A DNA stretch of 64,000 nucleotides, taken from positions 1 through 64,000 of the forward strand of contig MU405309.1 of the NCBI GenBank assembly GCA_022836615.1, written 5' to 3'. Of this stretch, positions 35,163 to 44,519 are shown piece by piece. The position numbers and the translations under genes are program-made. The notes beneath the pieces were generated by a model, which ran no database searches, was not told where the DNA came from, and saw nothing but the letters and a program-made list of their open reading frames with translations. How positions within the stretch are numbered: the first letter of the stretch is position 1; each line of letters starts with the position of its first letter. Source of the DNA: Annulohypoxylon bovei var. microspora (taxonomy: Eukaryota; Ascomycota; Sordariomycetes; Xylariales; Hypoxylaceae).

Positions 35163-36027
35163 CAGTGCTCGGAACAACTACACCTTAATCCACTGGTGTA
35201 CACCAACGCGTAATCAATTCAACCAATTCAATTCAACGGACCCAGTTTTATTTAAGTGGAGCTAAACCAACCCAATTCAACGAAGCCATCGTGAGTTGAG
35301 TTGGTGTAATATGGTGTACTAACTGTGGAGTTTTAGTGGATACTGAACCCCACTATTAGTAATTGTTAAGGATTACTGCTAAATTTGGTGGTAGTACTAA
35401 CAGATATTAGCAAAAAACTTCTGTGGCGACTATTGTGGCAAGTGAATATATGTGGCGTTGGTAAAATTTTACCTTCAAATATAACAAATATTACAATTAC
35501 GCATGCAGTTATTTTTGTTAAATAAAATAAAATATACCATTATAATGGTCGAATTTTTCTCATCATTTATATATATATAATTATCATAACAGCCATATTA
35601 CTAGTTGTAAAACCTAATTCAAGTAAAACGTGAAATTATTAAATATATTTTCAAATATAAAAACAACGATAATAATAACACTTAAACTTTACATACCGTA
35701 AATAGCTTCATACATTACGAAACATATATCAAAATGAAGCCCTAAATTCAAGGAATCTATTGATATATATCATAACGTTACTAACGTTATACTTCGCAGG
35801 TTATCTGCGAAAATGACCTGGATTACGTAATTTAAACTTTTCAGCCTCACTGTTATTTTGAACCAAAGCTTTGATCACCACCCCATATGAAAATAAACAA
35901 CGCGTTTTTCTATTAAATACTGTAAGCATCTATCCCTTATACGCGTTTTAATTGAAAATAATACCCTTTTGAACAGATTATCTAGTAGGTATGTAATCTA
36001 GATTGACGATGCCTTCGTAGCACCCCC

Positions 36028-36046
36028 GATTCGGGGGCCCCGAATC
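36028..36046. repeat. GC-rich perfect palindrome in the hAT element
   Basis: GATTCGGGG and CCCCGAATC arms of 9 bp with a single G spacer, in an otherwise AT-rich interior, just left of the tandem array. Confidence 0.8.
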
Positions 36047-36060
36047 TAATATCGAACCTC

Positions 36061-36260
36061 CATCCAGATCGACGATAGCCCATCCAAACTGACGATAGCC
36101 CATCCAAACTGACGATAGCCCATCCAGCTCGATTACAGCCCACCTAGATCGATTACAGCCCATCCAGCCCGATTACAGCCCACTCAAATCGATTACAGCC
36201 CACTCAGATCGATTACAGCCCACTCAGATCGATTACAGCCTATCTAAACTGACGATAGCC
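36061..36260 (+). repeat. Tandem array of ten 20-bp units
   Basis: Ten units of exactly 20 bp without indels. Two subtypes alternate in blocks: units with GACGATAGCC (first three and the last) and units with GATTACAGCC (the middle six). The rest of each unit is a CATCCAGATC-like decamer. It lies inside the hAT element. Confidence 0.9.
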
Positions 36261-36315
36261 CTCGCAATACCCTTAAATTGGATCGAATTTCTATTTATCT
36301 ACTAAACTTTCTCAG

Positions 36316-36429
36316 TTCTTACCTACTTGGACGAGCTGGAAGACAGCAAGGTCGAACAGATGAGCGACGACGAGCTCACGGCGTGGACAAAGGGGTGGCT
36401 TGATCTCGTGGAAGCTGGCGACGACGACG
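36316..36429 (+). other. Captured exon-like fragment inside the hAT element
   Basis: A GC-richer open segment encoding TYLDELEDSKVEQMSDDE and then LTAWTKGWLDLVEAGDDD. It is bounded by a CTTTCTCAG acceptor at its left and a GTAAGT donor at its right, so it reads as a complete internal exon. It is either a relic of the parent transposase gene or an exon captured from a host gene. I do not recognise the family. Confidence 0.45.
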
Positions 36430-36629
36430 TAAGTGGGAATAGCTTCACGTAAAACATGATTACTAATACGATACAGGAGGCCCCTGCGCTTAATACACCA
36501 TAACCAATTCAATTCAACTGGCCGTTTTGTTAACCAACTACACCAATTCAACTGAGGCTATTCGTGATTACGTAACAAACCAACTACACCAAGGCCTCAG
36601 TTGAGTTGGTGTAGTTGTTCCGAGCACTG

Positions 36630-36637
36630 ACCGAGCG
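36630..36637 (+). repeat. Target site duplication, right copy
   Basis: ACCGAGCG directly right of the hAT element; it lies inside the coding sequence of the 2EXR gene. Confidence 0.9.
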
Positions 36638-37407
36638 TCAGTGAGCGTCTCGCCGCATTTGCAATGTCGGTCATCATAGTGCGGGTGAAGTCGGCAGAAG
36701 TCATCATAGGGGAAGAAATTATACTCGTCCATGAGGGCCTTGTCGAAGTGCCTCCAACTTCGGGGAGCACCATAAGAGCAGTCTGGGTCACGATAGACGA
36801 CTAGGTAAAGGTTTTCGAGTTTCGATAACAAATTGATCGCCTGTAATGAATAATAATCAAGATGGGTTTGGTTTTGTTTGAGCTGGATGGCAAGGTGTCG
36901 CACCCTCTGGAACCAATGATCGTTACTGGCTATTAGTAGGAACTGTTGAAACCCGACTAGTAGATTCGATATGGGCCTCAAGCACATACCTGTATCCCCT
37001 CCGTCGACAAAGACGAGATCTTTCGCAAAATTGATACGAAGGAATAAGGAATTAAGTGCTTTCTTTGCCCATGTTTCAATATCCTTGCTATTCGTGGCCA
37101 CTATCGACCGAGCAGCGATGTCCAGCTCGGGAGTGCGATAGTGTCCCACAAGCCTGATCACTTCAAACTCCTCTCCCGAGGCTGGATGACTAGGAGGCCA
37201 TCGTAATTGCTGTTTACGTGGCTTGTTTCCCCTATAACTGTACACGAATTTGTCGATATCTATGTTTATGCAAGCGTAAAACCGCACATTTGTGGGAATT
37301 TTTGCGAGCATGAGGTAGTGTCTTAATCCACGCTGGTTGCGATAACAGTCCCAGATCATATACTGGAGCTCCACGGGGAGCTTAAGGAAGTATTTGAATG
37401 ATGGCAT

Positions 37408-37854
37408 GTCGGTTTTATGTCGGTCAAGGTTTTGCCCAAGTGCGATTGAGTTAATCTAGGTAGGAAAATGCTTCGCTTTTTTCTTACTAGTAAGATGTAT
37501 TTGGCGACAGAGTACCTAGGCATATAGGTTAACGGCGGAATAGTTTGGGTTTTATATTGGTACCTACCTATATGTGTGCCTAAGAGGGTAGGTAAGAAAT
37601 GGCGTCTTTGAGCGCTGTAGACTGAGGATATTTTGTGAATATTTAGGAGTCGAGTCAACTACAATGGAAGCTTCTAAGGCAGAACAGTTAAACATACCGA
37701 GTCATTTCTCTTTGTATCATACCCGGCCGACCTCTCTGCCTTAGCAGGGAAAGATGCAATCGATGCATGGGTATAATATGGTAATGCGATGGGTTTTATC
37801 AACTAATTTGCCTATTTTTTTATATTTTTATATCTAACCTAACCCACGCTAGAA
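37408..37854. other. Intergenic spacer
   Basis: About 450 bp upstream of the 2EXR gene and downstream of the sugar transporter stop. TACCTACCTA occurs near 37,561. No gene seen. Confidence 0.5.
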
Positions 37855-39880
37855 TCAGACCTGGTCGACATGCTCAGCGGTAGCCTGTTTCTCTGATCCT
37901 AGAATACGGCTCTCGACATCTTTCAAAGCGTCGGTAACAATTGTCGTCTTGAAACTCTTGAAGTTGCGGACCGAAACTCGGTTTGCAAAAAGTTCGTCAA
38001 TTTCCTCTAGCGTTCTCCCCTTAGTCTCCGGGACGCATAAGTAGAAGAACACTAAGCAGCAGAGATTCGAGGCGGCCCATATGTAGGCATATTTAGCTCC
38101 CTGTTGAATTATGTTAGCCGAATGGTGCCGTGATATAGTAGAATAGATGTGAAGCTTAAGGCTACATACCCAGTTGAGATCTTCCGGGTTGATGAAGTAC
38201 GGAGAGCAAAACCCCGTAAGCCAAGCGAGGAAGTATCCCAGGCTGATAGCTGATCCCACAGACCATGATCTCAATCTTGTGCTCACCATCTCGGTCGCCG
38301 TCGGGTATGTTGCATCTCCAACAAATGAATTGTATGAGAATTGGTAGAGGGCAGTAAACGCAATGATACAATTGCGAGCAGAAACCGTCCCATAGGCAAC
38401 AGTTGCCGAAACAGCCATTCCAAGCATTGCCAAACCTTGAGTCACAGCGCCAGTCATTAAAACTGTTCGCCTACCCATAACGTGGCGCATTAGATACATC
38501 CCGAAGTTAACGCCAATGAAGCCCAAACAGGTGTTCATAACCGAAAACTTAAAGGCATCGTCGACGGAGAGCCCTGCGACGATCATAAAATAAGTCGAGT
38601 AGCTAATGATAAACCACGAGCCTGCTCCGGTTTGAGTAGCAATGACACCATAACACAACAGTGTCCGCCTCAGTTCAGTTCCTAAGTCCCTTTTGTCAGT
38701 GTGCTACTTGCAGTATTTGAATAGAGAAATCAAGTTTACCTTTAAACATATCTAGTGGCCCAATTGTATTGGCTGTATGTTTTTCCTCTTCGATGCCCTT
38801 GACCATTTCAACCCATTCTAGTTCAAAACTTTCGGGAGATAATGAATCTCCTCTTAAACTTTTGAGCGAGCGTCTTGCTGCCTCATTTTGCCCCTTATAC
38901 AGTAAATAACGAGGCGACTCGGGCACGAAGAAGAGCCCGACGGCCAGGAATGCTGGGACGATGAAAAGAGTTCCGAGCGGTATCTGGTATGAAGCCTTAT
39001 CTAGTCGGCTCTTGGTAGCATTGGTCACTGCCGACCCTATGATGCTTCCAATATTAACCCATTCCGAAAATAGAGCTACCATAACGGCACGAAGGTGAGC
39101 CGGAGCTGCTTCAGCAGTCTACTCCTTGTTAACACACATACCTATACACGTACGCTACCTAACCGAAAATGATTTCCTCTTGGGAACTACGTTATGATGA
39201 AGAATAAAGGGGAAGCTTATATAGGAGATATGTCACATACTACGAACAAGTTAGCTTCCAAAGGGGAACGATGACATGAAGTTTTCATGAAGTAGACCTG
39301 TACATACCATAGATGTTCGAGAAAGTTACTAGGAAACCATTGGCCAAGCCAAGGACAAGTCGACCGACATAGATTGCGGCTTTGTGCGTTGTAGAAATTT
39401 GTATAATGCACGCAACCGCGTTCAAAACACATGCAAGCCACAGAGCAACCTTTCGGCCGAAGAAGTGGGCAAACGCCCCGGCGACGAGCGATGATAGGAA
39501 AGCACCTAACGTTAGAAGTGATCCGATGAGTCGTTGAAAGGTTCCCTGCGCGTCTTGGTTATTAAAATGTAGAGTAAACGAGCGAAGTAGAATTAACATG
39601 CCTCTATCGCATAACCCCCTGGCTGGCTAGGATCCTTATAACCAAAGACTTCTAGAAAACCCGGCATCGCCTGCAAGGAGCCGATTGCTGCAGAGTCAAG
39701 TCCATACTGCATATTTGCTATCGCAACGATCGCACATATGAGTAAGCATTTTCGATTCGCCCAGAGGGACGTTTCGGGTATCTTCGCAACGGCTTCCATG
39801 TCGGATTCCACTGGTTCCAGATCAAGACACAAGACAGCCTCAGACAAGACAAAGATATCATCACAGACCATGAAAAACAC
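37855..39880 (-). CDS. MFS sugar transporter with stwintron and GC-AG intron
   Basis: Exons 39880-39602, 39545-39309, 39118-38740, 38681-38170 and 38100-37855 give 1,653 nt (550 aa); a later Met (39871 or 39799) may be the real start. Sugar porter marks are present: ANMQYGLDSAAIGSLQAM in helix 1, AHFFGRKVALW, GRLVLGLANGFLVTFSNIY, PESPRYLLYKG, a loop like PTATEMVSTRLRSWSVG, and PETKGRTLEEIDELF. This is the SP family of hexose, maltose or lactose permeases; substrate unknown. Intron 1 needs a GC donor (GCATGT at 39601) to keep the frame. The interval 39308-39119 cannot be removed as one canonical intron in frame but fits two nested introns (see the separate feature). Confidence 0.85.
39119..39308 (-). 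other. [D1,2] stwintron (nested twin intron)
   Basis: The upstream exon ends in TAT (39309) and the downstream exon starts ACT (39118), as the protein requires (SNIY-TAEAAP). The sequence after TAT is G then GTATGT, so a single canonical intron would leave an extra G and shift the frame to a stop. An internal intron at 39307-39240 (68 nt, donor GTATGT, branch GCTAAC, acceptor GTAG) fits. After its removal the leftover G joins TATGTG and builds a new perfect donor GTATGT directly after TAT; the outer intron then ends at the GTAG acceptor with a GTTAAC branch. This is the [D1,2] stwintron design. Confidence 0.75.
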
Positions 39881-41125
39881 TCGACGGGACAGCTATACTG
39901 CCAGACACCAAAGAAGACGGCATATTGGATATTTAAAGACCGAGAGTTACCCCAACTTTTCTAAGGTATCCCTGCGTGGAGTTATATGAGACTACCGCAG
40001 TGGAAGGGGTGGAAACGACACGATCTTCGCATTTTACCTGTTATTGACAAAGCGTGTCCAAATTAGTCCTCCCCGCACTTCGGTACTTATTATCCAGGTG
40101 ACGACGACGGTTCTGGACCAGCAAGTGTTAGAGCTGAGCATACGCCCTGCCAATAGCACTTCTGGTATTAAGAAGCTTCATTGATGCGGTGGCCAATAGT
40201 TCCAGTAGGTAGACATCCATGTTCCATATATAGTGGTAGCTTGTCGGTTGGAGATATCTCCAAATTCCACCGAGGTAAACAAAAGGACGGGACGAGCTGA
40301 CGGGTTTATATGAAGCTTGTTAAACTGCGAGGCTAAGTTAGTAGGTAATAAATATATCTGGGTACCTACTTCGTAAATATCCTCATATTTTCTGCTAAAC
40401 ATTCGCTCACTTCTTCTTACTACCTAGTCAACTTAAGTTTCTCTCAGTGAAATCGCTTTGAGATAATCACAGGTCATGGTTTCGCTCACTGAGAGGAGTT
40501 TATGTTTAAGATAAATTACTGCGAATGTCTGTTGACTCAGCCCAATTTCCCCTATTCTTAAAAGGAGAAAGCCCGGACGTATTAGCGCGAGACTAAACCC
40601 CCACAGAATAACCGTTCCAAATGCGGAGAGCGTACTTACGGACCACTCCATTTATGTAAAGCATCCAATTACAGTTAATCTTACGAATAAGCTTTGATAT
40701 TTACTTCGTATCTCGCAGTTATTCCGCAATGCCCGTAAACAACACCGTATGTACTCATGTACTGTAAGTTCAAAAACCTTAACCAACCGTTTATACGCAG
40801 TTTGGTCCCCACTTCTAATGTCGACACCTGGCAATTGACACGGTTTGAGAAACAACGAAGCTCCAAAAAAAGAAAAAGGAAAAAAAAAAAAATCTCCGTC
40901 TTAGAAACTTATCACCAACCAAGAAATTCCATATTGTATTCCTGTACAACACACATCGTAATTGATGCGTTGAAGGACCTACTGCGGCTAGTCGTGCCCT
41001 CTCGGCATTTAACCTCAGGTTGATTGTCCTGAATACCTATCATTCTTAACCAATATTTTGGCCCAAGGTTCTTCCTTTTCCCAAGTCCGGAGCGAAGACT
41101 CCGACATTCGTAGTTATATGCGACG
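39881..41125. other. Intergenic, divergent promoter region
   Basis: About 1.2 kb between the leftward sugar transporter and the rightward J-protein gene. An A-rich tract lies at 40,862-40,892. Open frames on the minus strand (for example 40651-40433) lack recognisable content. Confidence 0.5.
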
Positions 41126-42625
41126 ATGAGGTTTTCCATTCTCTCCGTTGGTCTCCTGGCCGTCCTCACACCGCTGACCTCGGCGTGGACGAAAGAAGGC
41201 ACGTGTTGTTCTCTTTAGCATCATTTCATAATCATCTACTCTACCATCCCGTTATATGTACTAACCGTGACTACCCTCTCTCCAGACCGCGAGATCTTCC
41301 GCCTGCGTGATGAGCTCTCACAGTATGAGGGCCCCGACGTGACCTTCTACGACTTCCTCGGCGTGACCGCGCGCGCGACCCAGGACGAGATCAACAAGGC
41401 GTACCGGAAGAAGTCGCGATCGTTGCACCCCGACAAAGTCAAGCAGCAGCTGACCGCCGAGCGCGCCCGACAAGCCACCAAGTCCGGCAAGGGGGGCAAG
41501 AAGTCCGGCGTCAAGGTGACCAAGCCCCCCACCCCGTCCGAGATCAAGGCCGCCGTCAAGACAGCCGGTGACCGCCAGGCCCGCCTCTCCATCATCGCCA
41601 ACATCCTACGGGGCAGCGGCCGCGCCCGCTACGACCACTTCATGGCGAACGGGTTCCCCACGTGGAAAGGCACCGAGTACTACTACAGCCGGTACCGGCC
41701 GGGGCTCGGCACCGTGCTCTTCGGCGTGCTGCTCGTCGGCGGCGGTGGCTTCCACTACCTGGCCCTGTACATGAGCTGGAAGCGGCAGCGCGAGTTCGTC
41801 GAGCGGTACATCAAGTTCGCGCGGCAGGCCGCCTGGGGCGACAACCTGGGTATCCCGGGTGTCGACGCCGCGCCCGTCGCGGCACCGCCTCCCCCGCCGC
41901 CCGCAGACGACGACCAGCAGCTCCCGATGGCGATGAACCGTAAGCAGCGACGCATGCAAGAGCGCGAGACCCGCAAGGAGTCCGCGAAGGAGGGCCGACG
42001 CCAGCCCCGTGGCAGAGCCCGCGTCGGACAACAAGCTAGCGGGAGCGCGACGCCGGTGCCGCAGACCCAGGGATCCGGCCCGACTGGTGCGAAAAAGCGT
42101 GTCGTAGCTGAGAATGGCAAGGTCTTAGTCGTGGACTCGCTTGGTAACGTATATCTCGAACAGGAGGACGCCGATGGTAATGTAGCGGAATTCCTTCTTG
42201 ATGTAAGTCTAACCCGTCGATTATTGGTCTAGCAGCCACGACAATATCTAGTCAATGACTAACACGTGATGACACAGCTCAACGAGCTCCCCAAGCCCAC
42301 ATTCAAGGACACCGCTCTCGTCAAGCTACCGAAGTGGGCCTATGCTGCAACTGTCGGCAAAGTGCTGTCCCCAAAATCCGCCGACAACCTAGACGAGCAG
42401 GCAGACGAGGACTTGGAATTAGAAATACAGGAAACCGAAGCGCCCATCGACGACGACTCATCCTCCTCCGACCAGGCCCAGCGAACGCCGTCCACCGACT
42501 CCGCCGAGGACTTCGAGCTGCTGGAGAAGAGCGTCGAGGAGCTTCCCAGCAAGCCCAAGACGACGGGGAGCCAGGCGCAACAGGGCGGTGCTAGCAAGGC
42601 CAAGAAGAGGAACAAGAAGAGGTAG
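41126..42625 (+). CDS. ER membrane J-domain protein, ERJ5-like
   Basis: Three exons, 41126-41198, 41286-42202 and 42278-42625, give 1,338 nt (445 aa). The first exon encodes a signal peptide (MRFSILSVGLLAVLTPLTSA). A J domain follows, with YDFLGVTARATQDEINKAYRKKS and the Hsp70-stimulating HPDK. A single TM segment (GLGTVLFGVLLVGGGGFHYLAL) then leads to a basic, Lys/Arg-rich tail. This order (signal, luminal J domain, TM, cytosolic tail) is that of yeast Erj5, a BiP/Kar2 co-chaperone in the ER. The first intron has a GC donor (GCACGT); the GT alternative nearby breaks the frame. The coding part is much more GC-rich than its flanks. Confidence 0.9.
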
Positions 42626-43706
42626 GGCCTCGTCTTGGACCATGGGGATAAAATAGAGGAGGTAGGGGAGTCTTGGGTGTTTTTGAGCCCCTGAAGGGTA
42701 GACGTAGTATGACGTTCCTCCCGCCAAGGTGTTCTGTAGTTCGTAGTATAGCAGTATAGAAATAAAATGAGTTCGTTAAGTTTGAAGATACAGCTATGTG
42801 TTGAGTTCTATAAGGATCATGATTATGGAGTTGTTTTGAGCTTCTTACGAATAGATTACGAATCCATTGCTACACATGGTTACACATGCCTAAGATCCCG
42901 TTGCCTCGACGGTTACCTAATAGACTACCTACCTAGGTATCTAGGTCTCTTCCGGATGGGTACCAGGTATTGTGGATGCTTGCCCGAGTACAAGAAAGTG
43001 ATAACTTCTAGGTTGTCCTTTTTTGCTGGAAATGATCTCTAGCCTCATACCTAAGTTACATTACCCCTAAATGATAGGAACCTGGGTAATTAGGTACAGG
43101 TTTTATCACATTGCCACACTTCAGAACGTCTGTCACATTACAGGGTGCCACCAAGTCAAGTTTGAAAATTATATTAACTAATGCTAGATGAAATCCCTCT
43201 TGATTATTTATTCAACGTAACTTGAAAATGGGTGAAGGGTCTCGATTTGATTACTTTGTTCGAGTGATCGGTATCATTCGAGATTGGAAAGCAGAGAGGT
43301 TTTTTGGACAAAAAGAAGGAATCAAGGGTGTGTATTCTACGGTTTTGAGGTTGTGGGAAGGGCGATGGATATACATACCTTGAATAGAATGTCATGATCT
43401 CCGGGTGACTGGAAGTCAGAAGGGTTAGCCATACACTGAGCCAGTGAGAGGGGACGGGGGAAAAGAGATATAAAGGCTATGAAGGGAGAAATCCTCAACT
43501 CCGTCCCGTGATGATATGATTTGATGTATGTGCAGTCCAATTTCAATACTCTCGCAAACCATGAAACTTTCTCCGCGAAACTATGATATGCCGTTGCTTC
43601 CCATGTCATTCATTCCCAGGAATCCCTCATGATATAACTACCTATCTAGGCAAAGCTGCTCTAGTCTGTGTTGTGCTAATTTGCTAAGAGATATGTACAT
43701 GTCGAA
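42626..43706. other. Intergenic, convergent 3' ends
   Basis: About 1.1 kb between convergent stops. TACCTACCTAGGTA occurs at about 42,925. No gene was supported. Confidence 0.5.
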
Positions 43707-44519
43707 CTATAGCTCCATGCCGTCCATCTGCTGGAACGCCCCATATTGATCCTCCATGGCTTGCTGCCGTCTCGTCCAGTCGTTGTCGTAGACAGGATCC
43801 GTTGCTGGGCGGTAAGTAGGGCCACCAATAGCAGTACCGAAATGACTATACACGTCTTTAGATACCGTCATTTCCTCTGCATACTGTTGTCTCGCAGATT
43901 CTTCGTATTCTCGTCGAGCCAAAGCTTCGTAACCAGACATCATATAAGGCTCAACATCTGTCATGGCAACCCATCGACCGTCTCCGGTCTGGACTGGTGT
44001 CAGGGGTGTGCCGTCCATAGACATGACGGAATTCTTTTGTTGCTCCTCTGCCAATCTGCGTTCATAGCGGAGTTGAGCTAAGAATTCTTCCTGTTCTACC
44101 GTCGTATTGGACCAAGCAACTGCCGGGTTATCTTGAGTATTGGAAGGAGGGCAAATTTGCCATAGCTGAATGAGACGGAGCTTCTGGGAGTCTTCGGCAG
44201 TCTTAAAAAGTTCTATCTGCGCTGCAGACAGCCCTACATGGTTAATACCATGTTTGTTTAGAATAGACTCGGCAGATGGCTCTTGCGTCTGCGGAGGTTC
44301 CGACGATGGCCGCTGGTGTTCGACCGGTGGCTCATCTTGGTGGACAAGATGGGCGGAGTGATGATAGTGTTGAGAAATGGAGTAGGTTATTTCTGGCCCT
44401 GATTGTGATTTCGGCGTTTCTTGGGGAGCCTGTACTGGTTGAGGTTGCAATGTTAGGTTCCGAGAGAACATCGCAGCGAGCTCGTCGCTGGTCTGTACAT
44501 CTGACTGAGCATATGTCAT
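43707..44519 (-). CDS. Conserved-looking hypothetical protein, 270 aa
   Basis: A single coding exon. The N-terminal ~95 residues are rich in Gln, Pro, Ser and His (disordered). The middle has a helical segment (SAAQIELFKTAEDSQKLRLIQLWQICPP) and a Glu/Arg-rich helix (EEFLAQLRYERRLAEEQQKN); the C-terminus is Tyr- and Gln-rich. No enzyme motif. An acceptor (ATTTTAG) ends 3 nt before the ATG, so a 5' UTR intron is likely. I recall similar proteins in sordariomycetes without assigned function, which is a memory-based statement, not a search. A nuclear or scaffold role is possible but not shown. Confidence 0.7.
   Translation of the reverse strand: MTYAQSDVQTSDELAAMFSRNLTLQPQPVQAPQETPKSQSGPEITYSISQHYHHSAHLVHQDEPPVEHQRPSSEPPQTQEPSAESILNKHGINHVGLSAAQIELFKTAEDSQKLRLIQLWQICPPSNTQDNPAVAWSNTTVEQEEFLAQLRYERRLAEEQQKNSVMSMDGTPLTPVQTGDGRWVAMTDVEPYMMSGYEALARREYEESARQQYAEEMTVSKDVYSHFGTAIGGPTYRPATDPVYDNDWTRRQQAMEDQYGAFQQMDGMEL

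Larger units (their letters stand above)
35163..36629. mobile_element. Non-autonomous hAT-type DNA transposon
   Basis: A 1,467-bp element bounded by perfect 22-bp terminal inverted repeats starting CAGTGCTCGGAACAACTACA (35163-35184 and 36608-36629). It is flanked by an identical 8-bp duplication ACCGAGCG at 35155-35162 and 36630-36637. An 8-bp duplication and CAGTG ends are the signature of the hAT superfamily. Subterminal GTGTAGTTGG-type motifs recur near the right end and GGTGTA motifs near the left, possible transposase binding sites. The inside is AT-rich (35,400-35,990), carries a 20-bp tandem array and one exon-like coding fragment, and has no transposase, so it must be mobilised in trans. 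Confidence 0.9.
35060..37407 (-). pseudogene. 2EXR-domain gene interrupted by hAT insertion
   Basis: The minus frame from 37407 begins MPSFKYFLKLPVELQYMIWDCY, which fits the 2EXR (F-box-like) N-terminal motif, and runs about 257 codons to CGETLTDARS. There it enters the hAT terminal repeat and stops after about 22 foreign codons at 36568. If the element (35163-36629) and one copy of its 8-bp target duplication are disregarded, the frame continues on the far side for 31 more codons to a TAA at 35060; 778 + 95 nt make 873, exactly 291 codons. The insertion therefore looks recent and replaces only the last ~32 residues, so a truncated or chimeric protein could still be made. Function of 2EXR proteins is poorly known. 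Confidence 0.75.

Noticed and set aside
39119..39308. Sugar transporter as a frameshifted pseudogene
   Set aside because: A nested intron explains the extra base with canonical donor, branch and acceptor sites for both introns, and the rest of the gene is intact. The pseudogene option remains open until transcripts are seen.
41606..42120. Long open frames antisense to the J-protein gene
   Set aside because: They are a by-product of the GC-rich coding sequence; the sense frame has a J domain, signal peptide and TM segment.
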